Part shown: piece by piece, positions 8,763 to 21,326 of the stretch
Layout: each line of letters starts with the position of its first letter
How positions within the stretch are numbered: position 1 is the first letter of the stretch
DNA from: Microthyrium microscopicum
Lineage: Eukaryota > Ascomycota > Dothideomycetes > Microthyriales > Microthyriaceae
Direction of reading: 5' to 3'
DNA length: 64,000 nucleotides
Assembly: GCA_010405405.1 (NCBI GenBank)
Contig: MU004230.1
Location: 3,369,744 to 3,433,743 of the forward strand
The notes under the pieces: generated by a model
Seen by the model: only the letters and a program-made list of their open reading frames with translations
What the model was told of the DNA's origin: nothing
Database searches by the model: none
Position numbers and translations under genes: made by a program

Positions 8763-11141
8763 AAAAGCAGTTGCTGCATTCTTACAGAATGAAAGTTCAG
8801 GATTCCCACTTCCAAAGCTCACAGAATGGAAATGAACCCCCGAAATCTGACCCGCAAGAATCGGACGCGCAGTGGAAGCTACGATACTACCAACAGTCGG
8901 CTTGAAGCTCTCAGGCGCCGGCGAAGCATAGTACGCGCTCTGGACGTTTTGAAAAGGTGGCGCCATTGTGTCTCGATCGCTAGAATACCGAATGCTTTCT
9001 ATGTGATGATGGATGATGGGAGTTATGAGGTTGGGAGAAAAAGGTTTCGCGATGAGATGAGTCGTAGTTGCGACAGGTGGCTTTTAATATGTTGCACGGC
9101 CGTTTATATTGCTTTACCCCGGTATCATACATAAAGTACTATGTATAGAGAACAGCCGCGGACTAGGCCCGCCGAATTATAGGCGGGTTTGACTTTTTGG
9201 CGCAAGGGGCGCCTTGATTGTTTCTGCACTCTCATACATTTTCGATTCAGGGGTAAGGCAGAGAGGTAGAGGAAGGCTGAATAGGGACAGTTTGTGTATG
9301 AGGCTGAAGCCGCTCTTTTTACCACAACTCCTTATCTTAAGTAGCGCTATATAAGTAGAAGAAACTGAAGCAGTAGTAAATATCAGAAAAGAAGTTTGAT
9401 CTCATGATTCAAAAGAGATAAAGTCCAGAATACATCCGGCGTAAAATGTCGGCATTCTTACTCTCTGATTGGTCAGATTATGCTGGTACTCTTAGATCAA
9501 CTTAGCTTCAAGCATTTGCATGTGAATATTGCTAGATGTTGAGAACAAAAGCAAACGAAATCCAAAAGAATGATTCCATGCGTTGGAAAGAGCTGCAACA
9601 TGAGTCATTCTTACATTTCAAGCGTTGGTTTACAAGCTCGTTAGCAGAAACATAAATGGTTATTGATACATAGTACTGTACATTTTATACTTTCCAAAAA
9701 GATTCAGACAGGGGTAGTTTGACGACGCGCGCTAGTCGGCTATATAACCAATCAAACACGCCATAATGCCTGACTTAGAATCAGTGCAAATCAAAAGGCC
9801 AAGCTAAACCACCTGGGGAAAATATATTCTTCGATGAACTCAAGGCTTGCAATGAACGAGACTTAGAGTGCCAGCGATGACGTGAAAAGCAAATAGTTTT
9901 GGGGAGTATAAGCATATTGGTAGAAAAAAGCAAACAGTTTTGGGGAGTATAAGAATATTGGTAGAAAAAAGCGCTATGTATGGTAGTGGGAAAAGAGGCT
10001 CTTAGGGAGACGGTAGTGCAGCTTGAGGCAACAGTATCCCACCAAGAGCCCCACCATTCACCAACAGCCTAATAGGATCGCGCCTGCCCATGTTGACTAC
10101 TGCACTCTGCAAGAGCTCATCGTGCCTTCCTTTTCTGTATGATATAGTTGGTAGCTGCTGCCATCCAAAAATCGACACTTTCATCTCACTTGCTTCAAAA
10201 GTCGACGCTGAACTTCAAGTTGCTTCAAATTGCCTCAAGTTGCTCTCATCAAACTCCCTCAACAGTGTCAACACCACAGAACAGCAACGTCACCAGCAGC
10301 AACGTCACCCTCCTCAATTTTGGGCGGGTCGCAAAGCAAATCCTTACCATTTTGTTCCGTTAGCCTAGGCCTGTCAACCTGTCTACTACTTGGCTGCTAG
10401 CTGTTCTTTAAATCCAAGACTCAGTACTCTTACAGCCAAAGCTTGTCCTTGAACCTCCAACCAATTCGATTCGCACCTTACCGCTTTGGGTCTCTCCCAC
10501 TCTTCAACTTCTACTCCCACCAAACCTTTGAACGACTATCTCCATCATACTCTGCCCATTTATTTCGCTACCTCCCTCTCAAGTCTGTCCCTCGCCTGGA
10601 AGTGTAGAGCGCAATCCCCTCTTCTCAACCAAATTTACCGCTCCTCGGGACCCTTCTGGCAACGGTCAGCGCGCTATTCTCTATACAGGCTCGCGCTAGT
10701 GATTCGCCCACTATTGCTCTTTCTGCCTTGTTGTTACCCCCGGGATTCTTGATTCTTCAATTTTTACAGCAGTTTGCTCTGGCATTTCTTGGGCTTTGAG
10801 TTCGCGCTGCCAAACTCTCTCCCGTCCTTTGCTGTCATTGCTTGCGTTGTTGGATCGCCCGATTGCTTTGCGCATTCCCAGCTGCATGCTTCCGGTGAGC
10901 CTGGCTGGCTATTTTCAACCTTCCGCCTAATACACGGCCAAGCCTATTGATATTCTGCTTGAATGCGCAAAACCCCAGAGGCCTTCTCAAGTTCAGAGCT
11001 TTTCTAAGGTCGGCCATCTCAAAGTACTACATTACGAGTTGACTATGCTCGCATAATTCCACCTCTCAACAAAGCCTGATGGGCCCGGCCTGAAATCCGT
11101 CCCCCATAACAGCTATTCCTGATTTAATTTTTAGTCCCCAG
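8763..11141. other. Gene-poor stretch and long leader of the deubiquitinase gene
   Basis: No supported coding region. From about 10180 to 11140 the plus strand is pyrimidine-rich with many CT tracts, typical of promoters and long 5' leaders in filamentous ascomycetes, and it leads to ATG 11142. A 41-bp tandem duplication sits at 9885-9966. The part around 9100-9850 is AT-rich without visible features. Confidence 0.5.
9885..9966. repeat. Tandem duplication, 41-bp unit, two copies
   Basis: The unit runs from AAAAGCAAATAGTTTTGGGG to TATTGGTAGAA at 9885-9925 and is repeated at 9926-9966 with only two or three differences. A third copy starts (AAAAGC) and then stops. The high identity points to a recent slippage or unequal exchange event. 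Confidence 0.85.
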
Positions 11142-14100
11142 ATGGCCGACTCTGCTCAGGACTTCCAGCCTATGGATTTATCCATTCCATCTAATCCCAA
11201 TCCGCACACTCCCGATTCTCGTGCTCCTAGCTCCGCCCCATCACCACTTACCCGTGGTTCTTGTTCTGGTGATGAGGCTGACCAGTCTCATTCGCACAAG
11301 CAAAAACGACCGCGTTTAGATAGCGGCAGCATTGCTGTGCGTAGTCTCTCCGCGGACACCGTGCTCTCACCTTCTGCAAAGGACTCTGACGTTGTCATGT
11401 TCCATCCACAGAGCGGCGATTCTGTACCACCTCCACCGGCCTCTCAGACCACAGGACCCAACAAGAATCACATAACCATTCTTTTCAAAAGTTCCTCTCA
11501 GAAATCTTCCACTGGAGCTACCGAGAACGATGATTTGGTTTCAAACTCACCGACGGACACTCGAAATGATATGCCGGGTCGTCCATCCACTCCATCTGCC
11601 ATGATATCGGACGACATTGTTCCCTCCAAATTAGATCCAATCTCTGATGGAAACTCCGATACCACAATTCACAGCGCCCACGCTTCGACAGCGACACCCA
11701 AAACTCCCCCACCATCAGCTGGATCATATCTGAGTAATCTAATCCCTGGTTCGAGTTCAAGCGTCCCGATCGAGATTGAGGACTTGGAGGATATTTCAAA
11801 CGGCATGGATGCAATCGAGACAATAGAGGTGGAAGAAGACGACCTGATTGAAAGATACATGAACGAAATGCCATATCTGAGAACAGACCACAAGCCTGAG
11901 TCACTGGCACGAAGCATCGCGAAACACCTTGATATCCCGGACATTGACAAGGACATAATCAACAGCTTCAGCAATTGGCTAGAGCTTCAAGATACGGATT
12001 TCAAGCAGCACAAGCGTCACTGGACGGACCTTTACCAGGACAATTATCTCATTTGGGAGCAGGTTGCTTGCATCCTCTCCAAGCTTTATCACCGAAAGTA
12101 AGTTGATTTATTGAACCATACTGAGTAACTACTGATCAGAACAGAGACTTTGGATCCAACATCGACACTGAATCACTGCCTCTAAAAGCACAGCAGCTTG
12201 TTTACTATCATCTCAAGATGGTGGGGCGTATGGTTGTCATGGACATCGAGTTCCTATCCACGTCTTCTGTTCTACACTATCCCCCGATCTCCTGCCTACA
12301 TCTCGCGGCACTAAAATCTCTATTTGAGCCTCAAAACAACTTTCGAACACTCTTGAGCACAGTTTACAACCTGCCCTTTGACAAATATGAGCATGAGATA
12401 GCAGAAGAGTTCCTCATGGGCGATTGCGGCTTGCGGTACCTACCCACTCTCTTTCACATGCTACTTCAACAAGTGTCAACCAATTTTGACCATGTTTCAA
12501 TGAACATGGTTATAACTCCAATTCTTGGAATAATTTCTCTGACACTAAACATTGCTTTCAATGGAGACCATGCGTTGAGCACCAGACTTGCCCAGAACAA
12601 GTCTGATTGCATTCGCGTCGTGCATCAAGTATTCCGCGAATTGGACCGACGCTTAGACGAGAATCTCAATCAGCAAAACGATCCTTTGGCGACCGATTTT
12701 CGACGAGAGTCTCTTCCGATCATCGCAAACCTTCTACGTTTTGTAATGACTCACGACAAACAGTTGGCAGCTGAGCTGTTTAAACATCTTGTTGGGTCAA
12801 CAGACCTGATCGACGCTGCAGACTATCCGGCAGTTGCAGTAATGGCTTGGAAACTCAAGCTGATGAAGAAATACATCAAAAATGGACGAATGGATCTGAG
12901 AGTCCTCGGAGCTGATACCATGGCACAAGATCTGGTCAATTTTTTTAATGAACATAAACCAGACAATAGTCCGATACGGACCCAGAATATCCCTCCAGCA
13001 TTTCAGTGCATTGCTGCCATTCTTGTGGCTGAAAAGGTTGTTGACTATATCGTCAGTGTATCCTCTCACCCTCAGATTGTCTCGCGATCCAATAACATAA
13101 TCGGGTTCCTTGTTGTAACCAACAATTTTACCAAAGAGAAATCGGACCTCATTTGGAACACTCTCGTCACCAGCAAGGATCCTCGAATGACTGTCACACT
13201 AATGGTAGCGCTCTGCAACGTCGTCAAGCAGCTTGCCAACGATGAGGAGACTTTGTATCTTTGTAAAAAGATGCTAGATCAGCCCATCCCGGTCATTGGT
13301 GTACCAGAGGCATCCCATCTAATCGCACAAACCATTGATCATGGCAGAAACACGGCAAATGACTCTGATTCTGACAGTGAAGCTCGACTGACACTGATGT
13401 TGTTGGCCATCAGCTTGATGCGCCAGTGTGCTCAATATACCATGCCCAATGGCCCAATAATCCAAATCCAAGATGCCGCTTTTGTGGTATTGAGAGGTCT
13501 CGCTGGCTCATCGTCGCCTGGAATACGACAACAGGTGTACAAGGAGTGTGTTGCTCAGTTTTGCGATCCGAGCAAGGAAGCCACATCTATGCAAGCAATC
13601 TCTACAATCCTAAAGCTCAACGACGAAGACCTCGAATATGTCACTCAAGATCTTCAAGTAACACAGCTTGCAATGGACTCTTTTTCCAGACAAGTTGGAG
13701 AATGGAAAAGCTCATTGAACACTTTCCACGAGGCCAACATTCAGGACCAACTTGAGCGCCGTCTAGAATTGATACTTCACTTGTTCATCCTCAAGCCGGA
13801 TTCTGTATCACCTACTGTGATTGACAGGTTTTGGGATAGTCTAGTGGGAAAAGATGCTGTCAGCGCCCCAGCTCGAGATTTTGCTTGGCGATGTCTGGAG
13901 AATACAGTCTTTCGGATGCCGCAATCAACAAAGTCTAATTTCTTGGATCTTTTGTACGAAAAATACATTCCTCGGGTCGAGCCCACATTTTACGTCAGTT
14001 CGTTTCTCAACTTTGCAGAGAAGATCGCCCTGTACAAGTTGAAGGCATTTGAGGCGGATGTCAGCGAGTTCACCCAAGTCCTTACTTTGCCAGGGATCCA

Positions 14101-17100
14101 AATGATTTGGCAGATCATATTACAAACACCAGAACACGTTGGCCTTGAGAAGGCAATAAGATGTCTGACCGTGTTCCTCTTGGACAAGCAACATATAGAG
14201 CACATCTCGGGTCGAAGTTTGGACGAAAACTATACTTTGCTCATAGCTCAATGCATCGAAACGATGAGAAATGCGTATCTAAGCACTCGAAAACAGCAGA
14301 AAGACAATGAGAAAATACGAGACAGTATGGACATTGCCGTCTCTGATGTACAGAATGCAAAGCACGATCCTTTGGAGTTGCCAAACCAAGGAATAACGAC
14401 CTTCGTCCGAACTGCCAGTTTCTTGACGAGTCTGCTCAACTTCATACGCAACCAGCCAGACCTTTGTTCTCCTCCAAACGTTAGGCCTACCATTACGCCT
14501 ACCAAAGAAGACGTGCACGAAGTAGAGTCTCCAAAAAATGCCCACCTAGCGACTAGCGAGGTTCTGCCTCAGACGGATCTGAAAATTGCGTATGAAGTAC
14601 ACAAAGAGAAAGGCGACTTGATGAACCAGTGGCTCATTGTTCGCGATCTTCTCACATGCAAAGAACTACACCAGTTCGTTACTAGAGTGTCTGGCCTACA
14701 GAACTTTCGACTCATCTGGGGTGGGAGAAGAGTTTCGTTGATGGAGACTCCCATGCTATCGCTACGCGATTTTGGGGCTTCACTCAAAGGACGGATGCTG
14801 ATTTTGGAAGATCGCTCTACCAACAGCAGTACCAGTTATGTCCCCGATTCTTTGCCGCAAGCCAACAGCCATTTTGAGAGAGAACTGATGAAACATTTCG
14901 AGACTCTCTATAGTTTTATGGATTCAGACGATCAGATTAGTCGATGCACTCTGCAGTTTTTGAAAAACTTCCAATCTCACCCATCGATCTGCGCCCTCAT
15001 TATCGATGAGTCCAGTGAGTTTGCATCGGTCTTTCCTGTCGACCAGCCTTGCAAGCAGTTGTATTCTCTTGGATGCCTTTCGGCGCTGTTGTCGGAAAAG
15101 GTTCAATCAAAAAGTCTGGAAATGGGCTTTGTCCATCGCGGAATCCATTTGCTGGAGTGGGTAATTTCCAACCCGCCCAGCAATGACATACATCAGCACC
15201 ATTCCTTACGAGTTGCTGAAGCGGCTATACCGGTAATTTCACAATTCTTGAAGCGCCTTACCTTTACCGATGAGGCCGTTCTCCAAGATCCGAAGAATTT
15301 CATTGCTCGCCTCGTCAACATTCTTGAGCTGGCTCAGCATCATGTCGACGCGGTTGTCTTTGTTGGAGAGATATATGAACTACTCTTCGATATTGCGACA
15401 CAGTGTCTTGGTGCCTGGGAAGTAATTTCTACATCTGTCGCATTTCGGGACCTGCATCTGGACTTGCTACTCTGCCATGCCAATACCAATGTCATCACCA
15501 CAATAATTCTCACCATCCAAAACAAGATTTATCGCCTTTCTCCAGAGACGCATGTTTCCCGCGAGGATCTAACACAGTTCTACTGGTCGGTATGCTCAGA
15601 ATTGTTTGAGAAAACGGTTGAGCACCCTTCACATTCGAGCGCTCTCTATGCACTCAGCCTCGAGTTATTCCAGTTTCGATATCAGTCAGATGATCTCACC
15701 GATGCGGAGTTGGAGCAGATAGCCTCTTACTTCAACCTGTGGTCCTCCATGTTACTGCAGTATGAACCCAGAGAGTTTATTGGCCGAGAAACTGCACACC
15801 CAATCATTGCTGGACTCTGCAACCTACTTAAACGTTGCGAGTTTGTGCTGCATCGCATGCCTGGCATTGAACCTGATCAAGTGCTTCAATTAGCTGCAAA
15901 GGTTTGGGAAAAGTTTCTGTTTCCTCCTTGCAGTGGTGAGCCTGGCTACAATGAAGCTGAGCCTACGTTTCCCATATTCGATGCCAACTCCCGAGAAAGA
16001 CTATACGAGCTGGTTTATACCATCACTGCTACTTTCAACCACGATGCCTTCCGCACCGTTGCCGATTGGGTGACCAACATTGGCGGAGGCTCCGACATTA
16101 ATCACAGATTTGTTGTGGACCGGCTTAGACTTATACGCTGCCCGTCTGGCTATCTTGGCCTCAAGAACCTGTCCAACACTTGCTACATAAATTCTCTGCT
16201 AACACAACTGTACATGCATCCTGGTTTCCGCGCTTTCATGGTAAGCCAACAATCGAATTACGACCCAGATGGACTTTTGAATGCCACTCGAGAACTTTTC
16301 TGCTCTCTACAGAACAGTTTCGAGCAGTATGGTGATCCTTCTCAATTAGTCCGGAAAATTCGAACATACACCGGCGAATCTATTAATGTGTATGAGCAAA
16401 TGGATGTCGAGGAGTTCTTTAACCTCCTATTTGAGCAATGGGAAAATCAAATGCCAACGCATGAAGCGAAACAAACTTTCCGATCGTTCTACGGCGGGAA
16501 AATTGTCTATCAAATCAAGTCCTTGGAATGTGAGCATGTATCTGAACGAGAGGAACCATGTCTCAACATTCAATGTGACGTCCAGGGCATTGCGAATCTC
16601 AACGAGAGCCTGTTGGCTTACATTCAAGGCGACGCCATGCAAGGAGATAACAAATATAAATGCGAAAAGTGTGGAGGCAAATTGGTCGATGCTGTGCGGC
16701 GAACATGCCTCAAAGAAGTACCAGACAATTTGATTCTGCATCTCAAACGTTTTGAATACGACCTTAGCCTGCAGCGTCGCAACAAGATCAACGACTCATT
16801 TGCTTTCCCCATGGAATTGAATATGGCTCCTTACACATTCTCTCACCTTTCCGAGCCCGAAAAACCAATAGAAGAAGACAAGTTCGAATTGGTAGGCGTC
16901 CTCGTACACAAAGGGCACGCCGAGCATGGCCATTACATATCCTACATCCGCGCTCGGCCAGAAATGGACGGAAACAAGCCTTTATGGTTACTTTTTGACG
17001 ATTCTGATGTGACTGAGATCGATGTTAACGATATCCCTGATCTTTGTTTTGGTGGCTTTGGCGGTGAGAAAAACTCATATTCCGGCTTCACCTCCACTGC

Positions 17101-19078
17101 AAAGTCATACAGCGCGTACATGCTGTTCTATCAACGTTCTTCATCGATGAAAGGGTCTGTTGGTGATCTGCAACTTGGTTCTCCTGTTGTCTCTCAAGCC
17201 ACGATCCCTACGGACCTCAATGACAAAATCCAGGAGGACAATAGCTGGCGACTGCGCCTTTACTCTCTATTTGGGATCCCACATTTCAGATTTGTCCGTC
17301 AGCTTGTCACACGCTTACATGAATTGGACCACGAAGACCCCAAGCACAAGGTACAGGAGGCTGTTATATCTGCAGTTTGGCACACGATATGGCGGGTGCA
17401 CAGCCGCATCCGGGATTCTGCTAGCTACGACGAGTTGAGCTTTCAAGTGCGTTCAGCCATGGCCAAGTGTCAGACCTGTACAATTCTCACTCTTCGCTGG
17501 TTTATTCACAACCCCGAGAAATTAAGGGATCTCATTTCGCGGACGACCCTCCCAAAAGTACGACACCGCCTTCAAGAGACCATTATAGATGCGCTTCAGT
17601 CTTTGCGTGAAACTTCGGGTTTCTATGGAGTAGACGTCAATACCCTGGATCTCACGGTGGTACCAAATAACTCGTCCTCGGTAATATGGCCGTTGTTCAA
17701 GTCGCTTGAGTGGATCGCCCGAAATGAACTCGGGTACGGTATTAGAGCTTGGGATGAGTTCTTCAATTTCCTAATCGACATTGCCTTCATAGGACGAGCT
17801 GAAGCCTTGTGTCTGATTGCAAGCGACTTCCTGTGCATTTGCTTGGAATACCTCAATCTTATTTGGGTTGTCAATCGAGATTCACACCATCCCTACTACA
17901 AAGTTTGCCAGCTCTTGGAGAAAAAGGCTCCTGGTTTAAACAATATTGGAATTCTACTCAGTCAGTTGTTGAGACATACCGATCTCAGGAGCATTTACGA
18001 GGAGCAATCCGGAAAGCACCGATATGAGAGCCTTGACAAGAACTCAATGAAGCTTCCATTGTCCCAGAAAGAAAGCCAATTGCTTCGACACCGAGATAAG
18101 GAGGGCCTGGTGGCCATCAACAAGTTGTTTGAAAAATGGGAACTTTCTCAAGAAACCGAAGCTCATGGATTTGTCCTCAAAGACATTATCGCAGAGCTTA
18201 CTCGAGCTGAACTGGATCTCAACATAGGAGTGGTACTGCGACAGACAATGTCTGAAGGTATTGAATGTTATACGCCTCCCACTGCGGAGACATTCATCCG
18301 AGCAGCTCCTGAGTTTTGCAAAGAATGTCCTACAGGTGCAGAGGCCAGCGCTATCATCAAGTCGGTCAGCAAGACTATTACCGGGAACGAGATATTCGAC
18401 GGCAAGATCATCTTTGGCTTCTACGAGGAGATGCGTCAATGCATCCATCCAAGCGTTGAGCCACTTGAGCCTGGACTTGGAAGCTTTCACCATCACGTCC
18501 TCTTTGCCACTCGATCATTTGCGCCAATCTTGTTGACGTCCTCGGACAACTATGTACGCTTCCAGACCATACATATGCTTCAGGACATGCTTTTCATGCA
18601 CCCGCCCATGGCGGACCTTTCGGCTGACGGTCCAACTGAGATGGAAAAGCTGCGAACCAGACACGTTCGACCACTGTTCAAGGTGTGTCGCAAAAAGGCC
18701 GCTGATCTGTTGGAGCTTGAAACCACCAAGCAGCATCTACAGTCATTGATGACTGTACTGCAGTCTTGTGTGCAATATCTCGAAATGTTGGTCGGCTTGG
18801 GCTCTTATGCAGATTCCCTCAAATCCGACGAAGACCAGGGTTTCTTCGACAGCTATCAAAGTGGGTTTGGCAACATTTTATCTATTTGAGAGCTCTTACT
18901 AATACAATCGATAGCGCTGGAACAAGGCTTTCAGGCGGCGCCGGCAGTGGCGGAAGAAGAGCTGGTTCATTCCGGTAATTCGACTGTTCCGCTTCATCTG
19001 GGAGACACTGACACTCTTGAAGCTCTCTCCACTGATTTTTCAGATGACGATGATGAATTGCCAATGTCTACCACGTAG
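11142..19078 (+). CDS. Giant ubiquitin-specific protease (USP34/USP9X/FAF class, fungal DUF3517 type)
   Basis: Cysteine-type deubiquitinase of about 2611 aa. Three exons: 11142-12097, 12145-18860, 18915-19078. Intron 1 (47 nt, GTAAGT..ACAG) and intron 2 (54 nt, GTGGGT, branch ACTAAT, ATAG) both keep phase. Residues 1-210 are disordered. A long alpha-helical repeat region follows. The USP core starts at GYLGLKNLSNTCYINSLL with catalytic Cys about 1665; a CEKCGG zinc-type hairpin sits in the middle, and the His box is HAEHGHYISYIR with catalytic His about 1915, followed by LLFDDSDV. The C-terminal 600 residues correspond to the fungal-specific region usually seen after this USP core. The C-terminus is acidic (SDDDDELP). 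If intron 2 is retained the protein ends 10 codons later at 18889. After the TAG at 19076 the frame stays open for 35 more coding-like codons. It removes ubiquitin from substrates; the targets cannot be told from sequence. Confidence 0.93.
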
Positions 19079-19186
19079 GACGACGAATTGGGCTTAGCAT
19101 TACCACGGAGTTCGACCAGTTCTTCATCATCGCCCAACTCAGACTTTGAAGAGGGAATGTATGAGTGGTTTTTAAAGAAACCATAA
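19079..19186 (+). other. In-frame coding-like extension after the TAG of the deubiquitinase
   Basis: Directly after TAG 19076-19078 the same frame runs 35 codons to TAA 19184-19186. It reads DDELGLALPRSSTS, then serines, then NSDFEEGMYEWFLKKP. The acidic/Ser composition continues that of the preceding C-terminus. This suggests either a former longer C-terminus cut by a nonsense change, read-through, or a sequence error. The TAG context (ACG TAG GAC) is not the classical CTA read-through context. Confidence 0.45.
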
Positions 19187-19544
19187 CCTTTTGTATCATT
19201 GTAGGGCTGTTGGAATGTTTTATTGCTAATGGGTCCGGCGCTATCATAGCATGGCGCTAGGGATTAATGTATCAGTATGAATTGATTGATATTGATGTTT
19301 TGTCTGTCTTTTACCAACTGTTGCGGTACTTGGTTTGTCTGTTATGCATTTCCTTTCTTCAGATTTTCATGTATGGTGTAAGGCGCGGTTCGCTGATCCA
19401 GAAACTAGTCGAATCTGGAAACAGGAACAGGGAAATTCCACTGCTCTGATACAAAGTCTGTCAAAAAAAGTCTCTATATTTACCTTATTGCAAAAGAATA
19501 TCTAAACCACCAAAACATTGCTATCCCCACTCCCTCTCTTCTCT
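19187..19544. other. Convergent 3' intergenic region
   Basis: Lies between the 3' ends of the plus-strand deubiquitinase and the minus-strand ETF beta gene. It should contain both polyadenylation regions. No other feature seen. Confidence 0.6.
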
Positions 19545-20368
19545 TTACAACGCACCCAACTCCTTCAATTTCGCAATCATCCCATCAACATCCTCAACCT
19601 TAACACCCCCCTTACGCGGCGGCGGCTCCTCCACCTTCACATTCCTCATCCGCGGCGCCAACTCCAGCCCCAGATCCGCCAAATTCGTCTTCTTCAACGG
19701 TTTCTTCTTCGCCTTCATAATATTCGGCAGCGTCGCATACCGCGGCTCATTCAGTCTCAAATCCGTCGTCAACACCATCGGCACCTTTGCCTTGAGCGTC
19801 TCATTCCCCCCATCCACCTCCCGCGTCACCTCCGCCGTCTCCCCATCCACAAACTTCACCGCCGCTATCTGCGTCACCTGCGCCCAGCCCAACAACCCCG
19901 CCAACATCGGACCTGTTTGCGCAGAATCATCGCTGATCGTCTGTTTTCCGCATAACACTACATTACTGCCTTCCTCTTTCACGATGTGTGCGAGTACTTT
20001 GGCGACACTTAGTGGTTCGAGGTCGACGTCTTCGGCGGTTAGGATGTGGATTGCGTTGTCGGCGCCCATTGCGAGCGCTGTGCGGAGCGAGTCGGCGGCT
20101 TTGGCGGGGCCGAGTGATATGGCGGTTATGGAGGCTATGGCGGCGGGGGAGGTCTTTTTGGTGTGGCGGTCGCGCAGGCGGACGGCTTCTTCGATGGCGA
20201 TTTCGTCGAAGGGGTTTAGGGATTGTTTTTGGCCGGTTAGGTCGATTTTGTTGGATTTGATTCGCGGTTTTAGCTGCGTTTGTTAGTTGTGTATGGGAAG
20301 GGGGTGGGGGTGGGTACGGCGTAGTCGAGGACTCGTTTTACGGGGACGAGGATTTTGAGACCGGACAT
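19545..20368 (-). CDS. Electron transfer flavoprotein subunit beta
   Basis: 259 aa from two exons, 20368-20318 and 20273-19545. The intron (44 nt, GTACCC, branch CTAAC, GCAG) is phase 0 and joins MSGLKILVPVKRVLDYA to LKPRIKSNK, giving the usual ETF beta N-terminus. The family signature is clear: NPFDEIAIEEAVRLRD, the AMGADNAIHI block, and VLCGKQTISDDSAQTGPMLA for nucleotide binding. The C-terminal Lys/Pro-rich segment (KAKKKPLKK) matches the family. Length is typical (about 255-262 aa). It pairs with ETF alpha in the mitochondrial matrix to pass electrons from acyl-CoA and other dehydrogenases to ETF-ubiquinone oxidoreductase. Third codon positions are markedly C-rich compared with neighbouring genes, suggesting high expression. 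Confidence 0.95.
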
Positions 20369-21326
20369 TTTGGGGGAGTGTGTGGGTGAGACTGTAGAGG
20401 GGAAGGGGAGGGTAATTGAGTTGATATGGGGTGGTGGTGAGTTTGGCGAGAGGATGAAGTTGAAGAGTTTGGTGGTTTTGGGCGATGCGGTTGTCGACGG
20501 CAATGACATCGTGGGCTCGGCAAAAGTTCCCCGCGAGTATGAGGGTCATGATTTTTATATCGCGACAATCAACTGCTAAACAGCATTACAATTGTGTATA
20601 TCTTATCTCAAGATTTTCACGACACTGAGGACTGGACAGATTATTGCTTCTAGTTATGACATTCCGCTTCATGCTACTTCCTACATTCAACGGCCCCTAG
20701 TATACAGATCGCGGCTAATACCTGACATGTGCAAGCAATATTGGACAGAAACATTGCTCCTACCAGCACCTTTACAGCCTTTGAGTGATACTAGGTATTA
20801 CTAGTACAATTCAGCCAATGTCTTTTCCCCATTCCGCAAAATCTTCTCCCAAAACTCCCATTCCCCAGCCCTGCAGTTCCTCCAACACCGTGATGCAAAA
20901 TAGTGTAGATTGTTCCAACACAGCGCCAAACCGTGCCGTTCGGAGGTGATGTTTGTTGTAATTAGAATTGATGTCCAGCCACCCAGTGACCATATAGTCC
21001 AGAAAGTAAACGAGCAAGACCAAATTTCGGACGCCCCAGATCGCAAAGAAGAAGAAAAGAATAAGACAGGAATGAAAAGAGATTTGGATGAAAATCCAGT
21101 ATTAGTTTTCGAAAGCGTCAGTTTGCGTTTCCAGATAACAAAAGCGAAACGCAAATAAATGATAACAGTAAAAACGGTGTTTGACGTCAAAAAAACTACA
21201 AGGAGTATACACTGGCTCAAGTAATTCACAGCGAAGCGAAAAAAAGAAGAAGGCGGAAACGTTTTCGCCAAAGACGGGCAGCAACAAGTTATGACTGAAT
21301 CCGTGTTTTCAGAATTGTGTGTGTGA
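20369..21326. other. Intergenic: ETF beta promoter and Nrd1-like 3' region
   Basis: No supported gene. A 156-codon minus-strand frame at 20801-21271 has low-complexity hydrophobic content, no domain and no sensible start, and lies where the 3' UTR of the Nrd1-like gene is expected. Confidence 0.5.

Noticed and set aside
19518-19955. 145-codon plus-strand open frame opposite ETF beta
   Set aside because: Antisense shadow of the ETF beta coding region; its Arg/Leu/His-rich content comes from the C-rich third positions of the real gene.
20801-21271. 156-codon minus-strand open frame
   Set aside because: No domain, low-complexity start, lies in the expected 3' UTR of the Nrd1-like gene and promoter of ETF beta.
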